Shown here piece by piece: positions 1 through 8,639 of a DNA stretch of 9,607 nucleotides (positions within the stretch are counted from its first letter, which is position 1; each line of letters starts with the position of its first letter). The stretch lies in assembly GCA_030040815.1 (NCBI GenBank), contig JASHSZ010000139.1, forward strand, positions 1 to 9,607, in the 5' to 3' direction. The position numbers were made by a program, and so were the translations under genes. The DNA comes from Streptosporangiaceae bacterium. Lineage in GTDB: Bacteria > Actinomycetota > Actinomycetes > Streptosporangiales > Streptosporangiaceae. Under the pieces are notes generated by a model. That model was not told where the DNA came from and did not search any database. It saw only the letters and a list, made by a program, of their open reading frames with translations.

Positions 1-2912
1 TTGTCCCTGCCCGCCACGGTTACGAACGCGCGTCCCTTGACCGGCAGTGAGCCGTAGGCGGCCGCCTGGGACTTGGCGTACGCCGTGCCGAACACCTCGT
101 CGATGCCCATGACCTCGCCCGTCGAGCGCATCTCCGGGCCAAGCACGGTGTCCACGCCCTCGCCGCGCGCGTCTGCAAACCGGGCGAACGGCAGCACCGC
201 CTCCTTGACCGCGATCGGTGCGTCCAGCGGCAGCGTCCCGCCGTCCCCGGACGCCGGCAGCAGCCCCTCGGCCCGCAGGGACGCGATCGACGCTCCGAGC
301 ATCACCCGGGCCGCAGCCTTGGCCAGCGGCACCGCGGTCGCCTTCGATACAAACGGCACCGTCCGGGACGCCCGCGGGTTGGCCTCGAGCACGTACAGCA
401 CGCCGGCCGCGAGGGCGTACTGCACGTTCAGCAGGCCGCGCACGCCGACGCCGCGGGCGATCGCCGCCGTGGAGGCACGGATCAGGCCGATATCGTCCTG
501 GCTAAGGGTGATCGGCGGCAGCGCGCACGCCGAGTCGCCGGAGTGGATGCCAGCCTCCTCGATGTGCTCCATGACCCCGCCGAGGTACAGCTCCGCGCCG
601 TCATACAGCGCGTCGACGTCGACCTCGATCGCGTCGTCGAGGAAACGGTCGACGAGTACCGGATGCTCGGGCGAGGCCTCGGTCGCCCGGCTCACGTAGT
701 CGGCCAGCGAGGCGTCGTCGTAGACAATCTCCATCCCCCGGCCGCCGAGCACGTACGACGGCCGGACCAGCACCGGGTAGCCGATCTCGTGGGCGACCAC
801 CTCCGCCTCGGTCACCGACGTCGCGGTGCCGTGCCGGGGCGCGAGCAGCCCGGCGGCCGCTAGCACCGCGCCGAACTCGCCGCGGTCTTCGGCCAGGTTG
901 ATGGCGGCGGGCGAGGTGCCGACGACCGGCACCCCCGCGGCCGCCAGCGCTGCCGCCAGGCCCAGCGGGGTCTGCCCGCCGAGCTGGACGATGACCCCGG
1001 CGACGGTCCCGGTGGCCTGTTCAGCGTGCACCACCTCGAGCACGTCCTCCAGCGTCAGCGGCTCGAAGTACAGCCGCCCGGACGTGTCGTAATCGGTGGA
1101 GACGGTCTCGGGATTGCAGTTGACCATGACGGTCTCGTAACCGGCCTCGCTCAGCGCGAACGAGGCGTGCACGCACGCGTAGTCGAACTCGATGCCCTGC
1201 CCGATCCGGTTCGGCCCGCTGCCAAGGATGATCACCTTCGGCCGGTCACCGGGCGGCACCTCGGACTCCACGTCGTAGGTCGAGTACAGATACGGCGTCC
1301 GGGCTGCGAACTCGGCTGCGCACGTGTCGACCGTGTGGTACACGGGACGCACACAGAGGTCCTTCCGCAGCGCGCGGATCGTGCTCTCGGGCGTGCGGAG
1401 CAGCTCCCCGAGCTGGGCGTCGGAGAAGCCCAGCGACTTCGCCACCGCGAGGGCCCGCGCGGTCGCCGGACCACCAACGCCGATGCCGTCGGCCGCGATC
1501 CGCGCCGCGTGCTCCTCGATCGCGGCGATCTGATCCACGAACCACGGGTCGATCGCGGTGGCGGCCGCGATCTCGCCGACGGTGGCGCCGGCCCGCAGCG
1601 CCTGGTGCACGGTGCCGAGCCGCCCGTCGTGCGGCACCGCGCACCGCGCCAGGAGCGCCGCCTTGTCGCCTGGCGGCTGCGCCCAGCTGAACGACGCGCC
1701 GCGTTGCTCCAGCGATCGCAGCGCCTTCTGCATTGCCTCGGCGAAGGTGCCGCCGATCGCCATCGCCTCGCCAACCGACTTCATGTGCGTGGTGAGAACA
1801 GCGTCGGCGGCCGGGAACTTCTCGAACGCGAACCGCGGCACCTTGACCACGACATAGTCCAGCGATGGCTCGAAGCTCGCCGGCGTCTCGCCGGTGATGT
1901 CATTGCGGATCTCGTCGAGGGTGTAGCCGATGGCCAGCCGAGCCGCGATCTTGGCGATCGGGAACCCGGTCGCCTTGGAGGCCAGCGCGCTGGAGCGGGA
2001 CACCCGCGGGTTCATCTCGATGACGACCATCCGCCCGGTTTCCGGGTGCACCGCGAACTGGATGTTGCAGCCGCCGGTGTCCACGCCGACCGCCCGTGCC
2101 GTGGCGATCGCCACATCGCGCATGTGCTGGTACTCCCGGTCGGTCAGGGTCATGGCCGGCGCCACCGTGACCGAGTCGCCGGTGTGCACGCCCATCGGGT
2201 CGATGTTCTCGATCGAGCAGACGATGACGACGTTGTCGTTCTTGTCGCGCATCAGCTCGAGCTCGAATTCCTTCCAGCCGAGCACCGACTCCTCGAGCAG
2301 CACTTCGGTGATCGGGCTCGCGTCCAGCCCGGCCCCGGCTATGCGATCCAGATCGGCCGGCGACCGGGCAATGCCCGAGCCGGTGCCGCCGAGGGTGAAC
2401 GATGGCCGCACAATGATGGGAAAGCCCAGCTCGGCCGCGGCCGCCCGGGTGTCGACCAGGGTGTGACAGATCCAGCTGCGCGGCACCTCAGCTCCGACGG
2501 CAGTGACGATCTCCTTGAAGGCGCTGCGGTCTTCCCCCGCTCGGATCGCGTCGATCGACGCGCCGATCAGCTCGACGCTGTACTTGGCCAGCGTGCCGTT
2601 ATCGTGCAGGGCGACCGCGGCGTTCAGCGCGGTCTGCCCGCCGAGCGTCGGCAGCAGGGCGTCCGGTCGCTCCTTGGCGATGACCTTCGCCAGCACCTCG
2701 GTGGTGATCGGCTCGACGTACGTCGCGTCCGCGAACTCCGGGTCGGTCATGATCGTCGCGGGGTTGGAGTTCACCAGGCTCACCCGGATGCCCTCGGCCC
2801 GCAGCACCCGGCACGCCTGCGTGCCGGAGTAGTCGAACTCCGCCGCCTGCCCGATGATGATCGGCCCAGACCCGATGACCAGCACCGACCCCAGGTCCGC
2901 GCGCTTAGGCAC
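1..2912 (-). CDS. carB: Carbamoyl-phosphate synthase large subunit (3' end beyond window)
   Basis: CarB uses ammonia delivered from CarA, bicarbonate and two ATP to make carbamoyl phosphate for pyrimidine and arginine synthesis in the cytoplasm. I translated the minus strand by eye. The protein opens [20 protein letters not shown] and shows the first ATP-grasp half with [11 protein letters not shown] near residue 172. The duplicated second half starts with [20 protein letters not shown] near residue 557 and has [15 protein letters not shown] near 720. The frame is the same at both ends. About 970 codons are visible, against roughly 1,070-1,110 for the family, so mainly the C-terminal allosteric (MGS-like) domain lies beyond position 1. 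The start must be the GTG at 2912-2910: the same frame holds the carA TGA only eight codons upstream and no other start codon lies between. GAGG precedes the GTG by 4 nt. Confidence 0.97.
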   Translation of the reverse strand, partial: MPKRADLGSVLVIGSGPIIIGQAAEFDYSGTQACRVLRAEGIRVSLVNSNPATIMTDPEFADATYVEPITTEVLAKVIAKERPDALLPTLGGQTALNAAVALHDNGTLAKYSVELIGASIDAIRAGEDRSAFKEIVTAVGAEVPRSWICHTLVDTRAAAAELGFPIIVRPSFTLGGTGSGIARSPADLDRIAGAGLDASPITEVLLEESVLGWKEFELELMRDKNDNVVIVCSIENIDPMGVHTGDSVTVAPAMTLTDREYQHMRDVAIATARAVGVDTGGCNIQFAVHPETGRMVVIEMNPRVSRSSALASKATGFPIAKIAARLAIGYTLDEIRNDITGETPASFEPSLDYVVVKVPRFAFEKFPAADAVLTTHMKSVGEAMAIGGTFAEAMQKALRSLEQRGASFSWAQPPGDKAALLARCAVPHDGRLGTVHQALRAGATVGEIAAATAIDPWFVDQIAAIEEHAARIAADGIGVGGPATARALAVAKSLGFSDAQLGELLRTPESTIRALRKDLCVRPVYHTVDTCAAEFAARTPYLYSTYDVESEVPPGDRPKVIILGSGPNRIGQGIEFDYACVHASFALSEAGYETVMVNCNPETVSTDYDTSGRLYFEPLTLEDVLEVVHAEQATGTVAGVIVQLGGQTPLGLAAALAAAGVPVVGTSPAAINLAEDRGEFGAVLAAAGLLAPRHGTATSVTEAEVVAHEIGYPVLVRPSYVLGGRGMEIVYDDASLADYVSRATEASPEHPVLVDRFLDDAIEVDVDALYDGAELYLGGVMEHIEEAGIHSGDSACALPPITLSQDDIGLIRASTAAIARGVGVRGLLNVQYALAAGVLYVLEANPRASRTVPFVSKATAVPLAKAAARVMLGASIASLRAEGLLPASGDGGTLPLDAPIAVKEAVLPFARFADARGEGVDTVLGPEMRSTGEVMGIDEVFGTAYAKSQAAAYGSLPVKGRAFVTVAGRD

Positions 2913-2933
2913 GGTGCCTCGTTCCCCACCTGG

Positions 2934-4163
2934 TCATGGGGCGGCTGCCATGAGCGCGCAGAACTCACCGAACAATCCGGACGCGTCGTGCGGTCCCGGC
3001 GCGGCCTCGGGGTGGTACTGCACGCTGAATGCGGGCGCCTCGGTCAGCCGCAGACCCTCGACCACGCCGTCGTTGAGGTTGAGGTGCGTGATCTCAGCCG
3101 GGCCAAAGTCAGTGTCGAAGGTTCGGGGGGGTCTGGGGGGTCGTCCCTCCGGGCCAGCACCGTTTCGGGGGGCTTCGGGGGGTCGTCCCTCCGGGCCAGC
3201 ACTGCCCGGCGGCGCAACAGCGAACCCGTGGTTGTGGCAGGTGATCTGCACCCGCCCGGTGCGCAGGTCCTGCACCGGCTGATTCACCCCGCGGTGGCCG
3301 AACCGCAGCTTGTAGGTGTCCAGCCCGAGCGCGCGGCCGAGCACCTGACTGCCCAGGCAGATGCCGAACAGCGGGCGGCCGGCCGCCAGCACGCCCTGCA
3401 TGGCCTCGACCGCGAAGTCGATCGCCGCCGGGTCGCCCGGCCCGTTGGAGAAGAACACCCCGTCCGGATCCACGGCGAGTATGTCGGCTGCGGTCGACGT
3501 GGCCGGCAGCACATGAACCTCGCACCCGAGTGCCGCCATCGACCGCGGCGTGGCGGCCTTGATGCCCAGGTCGACGGCGGCGACCCGATATCGCACGCGG
3601 GTGCCGTCCGGCGGTGACACCACGTACGGCTCGGGTGTGCTTACCGCCGTGGCCAGGTCGGCGCCGGTCATCTGCGGGCTCGCCAGCACGCGCTCGAGTA
3701 GCTCCGCCGGGTCAGTCGTGGCCGCGCTGATTCCGGCCCGCATCGCACCCCGGTCGCGCAGGTGCCGGGTGAGCGCCCGGGTACCGGGCATCGCAATGCC
3801 GGTGATCTCCTGGGCGGCAAGCTCATCCTGCAGGCTGCGCTGCGCCCGCCAGTTCGAGGCCAGCCGGGCCGGCTCGCGCACCACGTAACCGGCCACCCAG
3901 ATCCGCCGGGACTCCGGGTCGGTGTCGTTGACGCCGGTGTTGCCGATGTGCGGTGCGGTCATCGCTACGATCTGGCGTGCGTAGGACGGGTCGGTGAGGG
4001 TCTCCTGGTACCCGGTCATGCCGGTGTTGAAGACCATCTCCCCGAAGGTCTCCCCGTCGGCACCGAAGGTGCTGCCGCCGAAGGTGGTGCCGTCCTCCAG
4101 CACCAGCAGCGCCGGGCGGCCGACCGCAACCTCGGAGCTCGGTGTTCGGGTTATGCCGGTCAC
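2934..4163 (-). CDS. carA: Carbamoyl-phosphate synthase small (glutaminase) subunit
   Basis: CarA hydrolyses glutamine and channels the ammonia to CarB. The 409-residue protein has the CarA N-terminal domain (about 16-150, with [26 protein letters not shown] signature at 40-61) and a class I glutamine amidotransferase domain (about 190-405). The nucleophile is Cys269 in FGICLGSQ, and His384/Glu386 lie in QYHPE. The E. coli triad is Cys269, His353 and Glu355, so the active site is complete but the last part is displaced by 31 residues. Most of that shift is a 28-residue tandem-repeat insertion (321-348), annotated separately. The usual LGHQ or LGNQ reads LGSQ here; that position is not one of the triad. 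The start is GTG, overlapping the pyrC stop as GTGA (4 nt), which suggests translational coupling. The stop is 21 nt before carB and in the same frame as it. Confidence 0.97.
   Translation of the reverse strand: MTGITRTPSSEVAVGRPALLVLEDGTTFGGSTFGADGETFGEMVFNTGMTGYQETLTDPSYARQIVAMTAPHIGNTGVNDTDPESRRIWVAGYVVREPARLASNWRAQRSLQDELAAQEITGIAMPGTRALTRHLRDRGAMRAGISAATTDPAELLERVLASPQMTGADLATAVSTPEPYVVSPPDGTRVRYRVAAVDLGIKAATPRSMAALGCEVHVLPATSTAADILAVDPDGVFFSNGPGDPAAIDFAVEAMQGVLAAGRPLFGICLGSQVLGRALGLDTYKLRFGHRGVNQPVQDLRTGRVQITCHNHGFAVAPPGSAGPEGRPPEAPRNGAGPEGRPPRPPRTFDTDFGPAEITHLNLNDGVVEGLRLTEAPAFSVQYHPEAAPGPHDASGLFGEFCALMAAAP
3120..3203 (-). repeat. In-frame tandem 42-bp repeat (2 copies) inside carA
   Basis: Two consecutive 42-nt units (3203-3162 and 3161-3120, minus strand) differ at only 5 positions and share an identical 26-nt core that begins GTGCTGGCCCGGAGGG. 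Each encodes 14 residues, [14 protein letters not shown] and [14 protein letters not shown], between [11 protein letters not shown] and [12 protein letters not shown] of CarA. The reading frame is kept on both sides. On the plus strand the core contains GGGGGG-TCGT-CCCTCC, able to form a short hairpin with one G-U pair. Related CarA proteins have only a short loop here. Family knowledge plus the 31-residue displacement of the HPE motif support an insertion. Whether the unit is a dispersed genomic repeat is inference. Confidence 0.9.
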
Positions 4164-5479
4164 CGCGCTAGCTTCCCGTCCAGCACGGTGGGCTCACCGC
4201 GCAGGAACGTGGCGACGACCTGGCCGGGCAGCGTCATGCCCGCAAACGGCGTGTTCCGGCTTCGGGAGGCCTGCTGCGCCGGGTCGACCACGGATCGGGC
4301 CTGCGGGTCGTAGAGGACGAGGTTCGCCGGGGCGCCGGGCGCCAGCGCGCGGCCGTGCGCAGGGGCGCCGTCATCGCCGGTGAGCCTGCCGATCGCGGCC
4401 GGGCGCACGGACATCCGGTCCGCGACGCCGACCCAATCCAGCAGTCCCGTCGTCACCATGGCCGCGTGCACCACTCGCAGCGCGGTCTCCAGCCCGGTCA
4501 CGCCGAACGCGGCCACCTGCCACTCGGTCTCCTTGTCCTCAACTGGGTGCGGCGCGTGGTCGGTGGCGACACAGTCGAGGGTGCCGTCGGCGAGGCCAGT
4601 CCGCAGCGCGTCGACGTCCGCCTGGGTGCGCAGCGGCGGGTTCACCTTGTAGACCGGGTCGTAGCCAGCCACCAGTTGGTCGGTCAGCAGCAGGTGGTGC
4701 GGTGTCACCTCGGCGGTCACCCGCCAGCCCTTGGCCTTCGCCCAGCGGATGATCTCCACCGAGCCTGCCGTGGAAACGTGGCAGACGTGCAGCGCGGACC
4801 CGACGTGAGCGGACAGCAGGCAGTCCCTGGCGATGATCGACTCCTCGGCGACCGCGGGCCAGCCGGTCAGCCCGAGGCGGCCGGACACCTCGCCCTCGTT
4901 AACCTGCGCGTCGTCAGTCAGCCGGGGTTCCTGCGCGTGCTGGGCGATCACCCCGTCGAACGCCTTGACGTACTCGAGCGCCCGTCGCATCAGCACCGCG
5001 TCGGACACGCACCGGCCGTCGTCGGAGAACACCCGGACTCGCGCGGCAGAATCGGCCATGGCGCCAAGCTCGGCGAGCCGGCTGCCCTGCAGGCCAGCGG
5101 TAACCGCGCCGACCGGGCGCACGTCACAATGGCCGGCCTCCCGGCCGAGCCGCCAGATCTGCTCCACCACGCCGGCGGTGTCGGCGACCGGGTCTGTGTT
5201 GGCCATCGCGTGCACCGCGGTGTAGCCGCCGAGCGCAGCCGCGGCCGTCCCGGACTGCACCGTCTCGGCATCTTCGCGCCCCGGCTCGCGCAGGTGCGTG
5301 TGGAGATCGACCAGGCCGGGCAGGGCGATGAGGCCTGCGCCGTTGAGCACCTGCGCGCCAGCCGGGCTGAGGCCCGTGCCGATCTGCGTCACGACGCCGT
5401 CGCCGATTAGCAAGTCGATGGCTGGCCCGCCCAGCGGGCGGACGTCGCGGATCAGCCAGGCGGGGCCCGCGGCCGTCAT
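4160..5479 (-). CDS. pyrC: Dihydroorotase, type I
   Basis: PyrC reversibly cyclises N-carbamoyl-aspartate to dihydroorotate, the third step of UMP synthesis. The 439-residue protein is of usual length for the bacterial type I class. Zinc ligands are visible: His60 and His62 in [10 protein letters not shown], Asp153 in VFSDDG, His181 in AQHAQE and His234 in [10 protein letters not shown]. The catalytic aspartate is Asp307 in CVATDHAPH. The VNPPLR motif at 279-284 is also typical. The ATG at 5479 shares its A with the pyrB stop (TGATG), and CGAGG stands 7-8 nt upstream, which fixes the start. The open frame continues upstream across pyrB, but that stretch is out of frame with pyrB and is not part of this gene. 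The stop overlaps the carA start by 4 nt. Confidence 0.97.
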   Translation of the reverse strand: MTAAGPAWLIRDVRPLGGPAIDLLIGDGVVTQIGTGLSPAGAQVLNGAGLIALPGLVDLHTHLREPGREDAETVQSGTAAAALGGYTAVHAMANTDPVADTAGVVEQIWRLGREAGHCDVRPVGAVTAGLQGSRLAELGAMADSAARVRVFSDDGRCVSDAVLMRRALEYVKAFDGVIAQHAQEPRLTDDAQVNEGEVSGRLGLTGWPAVAEESIIARDCLLSAHVGSALHVCHVSTAGSVEIIRWAKAKGWRVTAEVTPHHLLLTDQLVAGYDPVYKVNPPLRTQADVDALRTGLADGTLDCVATDHAPHPVEDKETEWQVAAFGVTGLETALRVVHAAMVTTGLLDWVGVADRMSVRPAAIGRLTGDDGAPAHGRALAPGAPANLVLYDPQARSVVDPAQQASRSRNTPFAGMTLPGQVVATFLRGEPTVLDGKLAR

Positions 5480-6444
5480 CAGGCCACCTCGGCTGGGCTG
5501 ATGCCGCCGCTGGCCGCGCCGGTGTCGCTGCCGACGGCGCCGCCGAGCAGCAGGTAAAGCACGGCCATCCGGACGCTCACCCCGTTCGCCACTTGCTCCA
5601 CGATGGTCGAGCGCGGCGAGTCTGCCACCTCGGCCGCGATCTCCACGCCCCGGTTCATCGGGCCAGGGTGCATGACGATCGCGTGCTCGGGTAGCAGGGC
5701 CAGTCGCGCGGCGTCCAGCCCGTACCGCCGGCTGTACTCGCGCACGGTCGGGAAGTACGCGGCGTTCATCCGCTCGGCCTGGACCCGGAGCATCATGACC
5801 ACGTCGGCCTTGGGCAGCGCGCCGGACAGGTCGTAGCTCACCTCGCACGGCCAGCTCGACACCGCCACGGGCAGCAGCGTCGGCGGTGCGACCAGCGTTA
5901 CTTCCGCGCCGAGCGTGCGCAGCAGCAGCACGTTGGACCGGGCTACCCGGCTGTGCAGCACGTCGCCGACGATGGCGACCCGCAGCCCGTCGAGGTGGCC
6001 GAGCCGACGGCGCATGGTGAAGGCGTCCAGCAGCGCCTGGGTCGGGTGCTCGTGCGTGCCGTCCCCGGCGTTCAGCACGCTGCCGCGCACCCAGCCGGCC
6101 AGCCGGTGCGGCGCGCCGGACGCCTGGTGCCGGATGACGACGGCGTCGGCACCCATCGCCTCGAGCGTCTGCGCCGTGTCCTTGAGGCTCTCCCCTTTGG
6201 CCACGCTTGAACCCTTGGCGGAGAAGTTGATCACGTCTGCGGACAGCCGCTTGGCCGCAGCTTCGAACGAAATGCGGGTGCGAGTCGAGTCCTCGTAGAA
6301 CAGGTTGACCACGGTGCGGCCGCGCAGCGTCGGCAGCTTGCGGATCGGCCGGTCGGCCGCCTGCGCCAGCTCCTCGGCGGTGTCCAGGATCAGCAGCGCG
6401 TCGTCGCGGCTCAGGTCGGCCGCGGAGATCAGGTGCCGGTTCAT
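5479..6444 (-). CDS. pyrB: Aspartate carbamoyltransferase catalytic subunit
   Basis: PyrB condenses carbamoyl phosphate with L-aspartate to give N-carbamoyl-aspartate, the committed step of pyrimidine synthesis. The 321-residue protein has the carbamoyl-phosphate site [13 protein letters not shown] (49-61), the mobile 80s loop [12 protein letters not shown] (79-90), [12 protein letters not shown] (131-142) and [11 protein letters not shown] (259-269). The ATG at 6444 overlaps the pyrR TGA as ATGA, so translation is probably coupled; only a weak purine-rich stretch precedes it. No pyrI regulatory chain is seen, and no inactive dihydroorotase homologue lies next to it: the pyrC that follows has all its metal ligands. 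The C-terminal tail (about 303-321) is Gly/Ala/Ser-rich and probably flexible. Confidence 0.97.
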   Translation of the reverse strand: MNRHLISAADLSRDDALLILDTAEELAQAADRPIRKLPTLRGRTVVNLFYEDSTRTRISFEAAAKRLSADVINFSAKGSSVAKGESLKDTAQTLEAMGADAVVIRHQASGAPHRLAGWVRGSVLNAGDGTHEHPTQALLDAFTMRRRLGHLDGLRVAIVGDVLHSRVARSNVLLLRTLGAEVTLVAPPTLLPVAVSSWPCEVSYDLSGALPKADVVMMLRVQAERMNAAYFPTVREYSRRYGLDAARLALLPEHAIVMHPGPMNRGVEIAAEVADSPRSTIVEQVANGVSVRMAVLYLLLGGAVGSDTGAASGGISPAEVA

Positions 6445-7106
6445 CGGGCACCCGCCAGGCCGAGGACGACCGCGTCCTGGCCGTCTGTCTCGGTCAGCTG
6501 CACCTGGACCACCTCGCGCTGCGACGTGGGCAGGTTCTTGCCGACGTAATCGGCCCGGATCGGCAGTTCGCGGTGTCCCCGGTCGACCAGGACGGCGAGC
6601 TGGACGGCTCGCGGCCGCCCGATGTCGCCCAGCGCGTCGAGGGCCGCCCGCACGGTCCGGCCCGAGTAGAGCACGTCGTCGACCAGGACGACGATCTTAC
6701 CGTCGATGCCGGACGCGGGAACCGCGGTGTGCCGCAGCGCCCTGGCGGGCCGCAGCCGCAGGTCATCGCGATACATGGTGACGTCGAGCGAACCAGCAGG
6801 CGCAGGCCGACCCTCGGCCTCCGACAGCCGCTCGGCGAGCCGCTGCGCGAGTGGCACGCCCCTGGTCGGTATGCCGAGCAGCACCACGTCGCTCGCGCCG
6901 TCGGTCCGCTCGAGGATCTCGTGGGTGATCCGGGTCAGCGCGCGGGCAATCTCAGCGGCTTCGAGGACCACCTTGCCGTCGGCCGGCGGGGCTGGGACCT
7001 GCCGTCGACCGGTGCCGGCTCCGGGCCTGCTCAGGGCTCCCGAACCGGACTTTCCCGGCGAACCAGCGGACGGGTCCCCGTCGCCGGTGTACACCGCATG
7101 CGCCAT
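6441..7106 (-). CDS. pyrR: PyrR: pyrimidine operon regulator / uracil phosphoribosyltransferase fold
   Basis: PyrR binds pyr leader RNA when UMP/UTP is high and represses the operon; many homologues also have uracil phosphoribosyltransferase activity. The 221-residue protein shows PyrR hallmarks: [15 protein letters not shown] (76-90), DVTMYRDDL (108-116), the PRPP loop [13 protein letters not shown] (139-151), and YVGKNLPTS (187-195). The family is usually about 175-195 residues. The excess is an N-terminal, Gly/Ser/Pro/Arg-rich stretch of about 44 residues with no recognisable fold. The ATG at 7106 is supported by the strongest Shine-Dalgarno in the window (AAAGGAGGT, 5 nt away), so the extension is likely translated. 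It is the first gene of the operon and overlaps pyrB by 4 nt. Confidence 0.96.
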   Translation of the reverse strand: MAHAVYTGDGDPSAGSPGKSGSGALSRPGAGTGRRQVPAPPADGKVVLEAAEIARALTRITHEILERTDGASDVVLLGIPTRGVPLAQRLAERLSEAEGRPAPAGSLDVTMYRDDLRLRPARALRHTAVPASGIDGKIVVLVDDVLYSGRTVRAALDALGDIGRPRAVQLAVLVDRGHRELPIRADYVGKNLPTSQREVVQVQLTETDGQDAVVLGLAGAR

Positions 7107-7110
7107 TAGG

Positions 7111-7119
7111 ACCTCCTTT
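7111..7119 (-). promoter_or_regulatory. Strong Shine-Dalgarno of pyrR
   Basis: The minus strand reads AAAGGAGGT followed by CCTA and then ATG, a near-perfect match to the 16S rRNA 3' end. It decides the pyrR start at 7106. It sits directly 3' of the PyrR-binding hairpin, so a bound PyrR should block ribosome access. Confidence 0.93.
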
Positions 7120-7137
7120 CCCGCCTCACGGGACGGG
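7120..7137 (-). promoter_or_regulatory. PyrR-binding RNA hairpin in the pyr leader
   Basis: On the minus strand the leader reads CCCG-U-CC-CGUGA-GG-CGGG. It folds as a 4-bp lower stem (7137-7134 with 7123-7120), a bulged U at 7133, two C-G pairs and a five-base loop. The core UCCCGUGAGGC fits the PyrR recognition consensus as I recall it (UCCNGNGAGGC), including the bulge. Its 3' side ends where the Shine-Dalgarno begins. No terminator or antiterminator pair is apparent, so translational repression is the likely mode, as reported for Mycobacterium smegmatis pyrR. The mechanism in this organism is inferred. Confidence 0.88.
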
Positions 7138-7161
7138 GCTTAAAGGATGTCTGTCCGCTCC

Positions 7162-7167
7162 ACCGTA
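7162..7167 (-). promoter_or_regulatory. Candidate -10 box of the pyr operon promoter
   Basis: The minus strand has TACGGT, matching the actinobacterial TANNNT pattern. It would start transcription near 7155 and give a leader of about 50 nt that just contains the PyrR hairpin and Shine-Dalgarno. No good -35 is seen at the expected distance (ATGCCG at 17 bp is poor). The placement is an inference from position more than from sequence strength. Confidence 0.35.
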
Positions 7168-7317
7168 CCAGCCGCGCGCCGCAGCGGCATTCCGCGCGGG
7201 CCGGTGTCACAAAGCCGCCGGACTTTCCGTCGATTTCGAGACAGGAGAGAACGCTTTAAATGTGCTGATCTTGGTCCACGTGCAGGTGTACCGGGCGGTC
7301 GGGACGGTCTCCAGGTA

Positions 7318-7332
7318 GAAAAGCACCTTTTC
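7318..7332 (-). terminator. Small AT-rich hairpin at the end of the FUSC gene (possible weak terminator)
   Basis: GAAAAG-N3-CTTTTC is a perfect 6-bp inverted repeat that overlaps the TGA stop of the membrane-protein gene. It stands out in GC-rich DNA, but the U-rich run is within the stem and no separate U tract follows. It may be a weak terminator between this gene and the pyr operon, or chance. Confidence 0.22.
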
Positions 7333-8491
7333 AGCCAGTTCGGACAGGTTGTGACTGCGCTGTGGCATGGCGGCGGGCGAGCAGACTGGCGAGGAGCATG
7401 ACGAGCACGCCGATTCCTACGCCAGCAGCTGTCCACGCGACCCGGTAGCCGACCGCGTCAAAGTTACCGGGCTGCGGCAGGTCCACCAGGATCAGCACCC
7501 CCGCGGCGATGGCCGCGCAGTAGATGGCATAGTTCCAGAAGCGAATCGCCACCCCGTGCATCAGCAGAACGATGGCGACGATTTCGAGGCCGTGCACGAG
7601 GGCGAGCAGCCTCAGTCCGGTTTCGTTGGCGGGTATCAGCAGCAGCAGCGCTGCTGCGCCTGCGCCGATGGCCGCGCCGGCCAGGCGCTGGGCGGCTATG
7701 AGCGTGCTCGAGCCGAGGTCTGGCTTCATGGCGATCATGGTCGCGATCGGCATCCAGTAGCCATGCGACAGATTCAGGCCGAACGCAAGCGCGGCGGCAC
7801 CGGCGATGGCCAGGGCCCGGATCAGCGCAAACATGACCATTGGCCGGGTCAGGCTCCGCCGGGCGGTGTCACCGGGCAGCTCTGCCATCGGCTGCGGCCG
7901 GTCCGTGCGCCCGCGGATCAGCCACTCCACGAGTGTCACGGCGATCCACAGCGCCGAGCCGCCCGCCCAGGCTGCCGTCTGAGCCCAGGTGTAACTGGTG
8001 AGGTGCGGGTGCGGATGGAGGCTGAAGGCGACCGCGAGTGCGATGATGAACCAGAGGTTGAGGAGTAGGGCCGCAACGAATCTGTGCACGCCGAGCATGA
8101 CCGTCAGGCCCGCCACCAGGGTGACTGCACCTATCGCGAGGACCAGCCATCCCCAGGCATCTCCGCCGATGCCAAACCCCAGCGCGGTCACGCCCGCGCC
8201 GAGGAGTCCGAAGCCGGCGATGCGCGCCGCACGCTGCCCGTAGCTCCCTCCGGGGTCGATTAGCCAGGAGAACAGCACGCCGAACAGCGCGCTGAGAAGG
8301 TACTGCTCGTACCCGATCGCCCAGAAAACGACCATCGGCACAAGCGCGACATCCAAGAACAGGACTCCACGCGGCCAGTTGAGCCCCGCCGCGTTGAACT
8401 CGAAGACCTTCGAGAGCCAGGTGGCCTTCCCACTCTGAACCGGCTGGTTCAGTCGTCCGGTTGCCGTAGCGCCATGCAAGCGTGTCGCCAT
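7331..8491 (-). CDS. FUSC-family integral membrane protein
   Basis: A 386-residue polytopic inner-membrane protein. About ten to twelve hydrophobic segments are visible, roughly at 42-60, 63-80, 91-110, 112-133, 138-157, 170-190, 218-240, 263-286, 296-316, 319-336 and 350-372. The stretch from 243 to about 278 (HGYWMPIATMIAMKPDLGSS followed by QRLAGAAIGA) resembles the conserved core of FUSC / fusaric-acid-resistance-like and aromatic acid exporter proteins, where an arginine follows a Tyr-Trp membrane segment. A hydrophilic loop (192-217) splits it into two halves, suggesting a six-plus-six arrangement. No signal peptide; the first 38 residues are polar. The start at 8491 has GGAGAG 5 nt upstream. 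It is divergent from the HTH regulator gene. Substrate unknown; efflux is a family-based guess. Confidence 0.8.
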   Translation of the reverse strand: MATRLHGATATGRLNQPVQSGKATWLSKVFEFNAAGLNWPRGVLFLDVALVPMVVFWAIGYEQYLLSALFGVLFSWLIDPGGSYGQRAARIAGFGLLGAGVTALGFGIGGDAWGWLVLAIGAVTLVAGLTVMLGVHRFVAALLLNLWFIIALAVAFSLHPHPHLTSYTWAQTAAWAGGSALWIAVTLVEWLIRGRTDRPQPMAELPGDTARRSLTRPMVMFALIRALAIAGAAALAFGLNLSHGYWMPIATMIAMKPDLGSSTLIAAQRLAGAAIGAGAAALLLLIPANETGLRLLALVHGLEIVAIVLLMHGVAIRFWNYAIYCAAIAAGVLILVDLPQPGNFDAVGYRVAWTAAGVGIGVLVMLLASLLARRHATAQSQPVRTG

Positions 8492-8520
8492 CTTCGCTCT
8501 CCACCGTTAGCTCGGCCGTC

Positions 8521-8532
8521 CGTTACATAACG
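8521..8532. promoter_or_regulatory. Short palindrome upstream of the FUSC gene
   Basis: CGTTA-CA-TAACG is a 5-bp perfect inverted repeat 29 nt before the FUSC start codon, in one of the few AT-rich spots of the intergenic region. On the minus strand it includes TTATGT, a possible -10. It may be promoter or operator for the membrane-protein gene; no convincing -35 was found. Confidence 0.3.
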
Positions 8533-8610
8533 CTCCACGTCCTGCAGCCCCGCGCGCATCACCCACCAAGGACGATGAAGCTCGCTAGGTCGGCCCCTCC
8601 GGCTCAAGTC

Positions 8611-8639
8611 TCATCTATCAGTTGTCATCTGATAGATGA
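8611..8639. promoter_or_regulatory. Perfect 11-bp inverted repeat, probable operator
   Basis: TCATCTATCAG, a 7-nt spacer, then CTGATAGATGA: both arms match perfectly. A second palindrome is nested in it: TCATCT-N3-AGATGA (8625-8639) shares the right arm, so three TCATCT half-sites are present, at 8611, 8625 and inverted at 8634. The -35 hexamer of the downstream gene occupies the spacer, so a bound protein would exclude RNA polymerase. The HTH protein encoded 18 bp downstream is the obvious candidate ligand. Confidence 0.82.

Noticed and set aside
1026..3617. Plus-strand open frame of 863 codons opposite carB and carA
   Set aside because: It runs across the carB start, the intergenic gap and the carA repeat, has an unstructured His/Arg/Gly-rich composition, and is the expected stop-free antisense phase of GC-rich genes.
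4355..5410. Plus-strand open frame of 351 codons opposite pyrC
   Set aside because: Same antisense artefact; pyrC on the minus strand has full catalytic motifs throughout.
5480..6451. Upstream extension of the pyrC frame across pyrB, which could suggest a 763-residue fusion
   Set aside because: The extra 324 codons are the out-of-phase reading of pyrB, Arg/Ala/Gly-rich without motifs, and pyrC has its own start and ribosome site at 5479.
7045..7228. Direct repeat CCGGACTTTCC at 7045-7055 and 7218-7228
   Set aside because: An 11-mer repeat is not rare in a 9.6-kb GC-rich window; one copy is in the pyrR coding region and the flanks do not match.
7140..7436. Minus-strand open frame of 98 codons between the FUSC gene and pyrR
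   Set aside because: It overlaps the end of the FUSC gene in another phase and the pyr promoter region, has no good ribosome site and an Arg-rich composition.
7869..8504. Minus-strand 211-codon open frame inside the FUSC gene
   Set aside because: It is a shifted phase of the membrane-protein gene, lacking hydrophobic segments; the FUSC frame has the better ribosome site and a coherent membrane topology.
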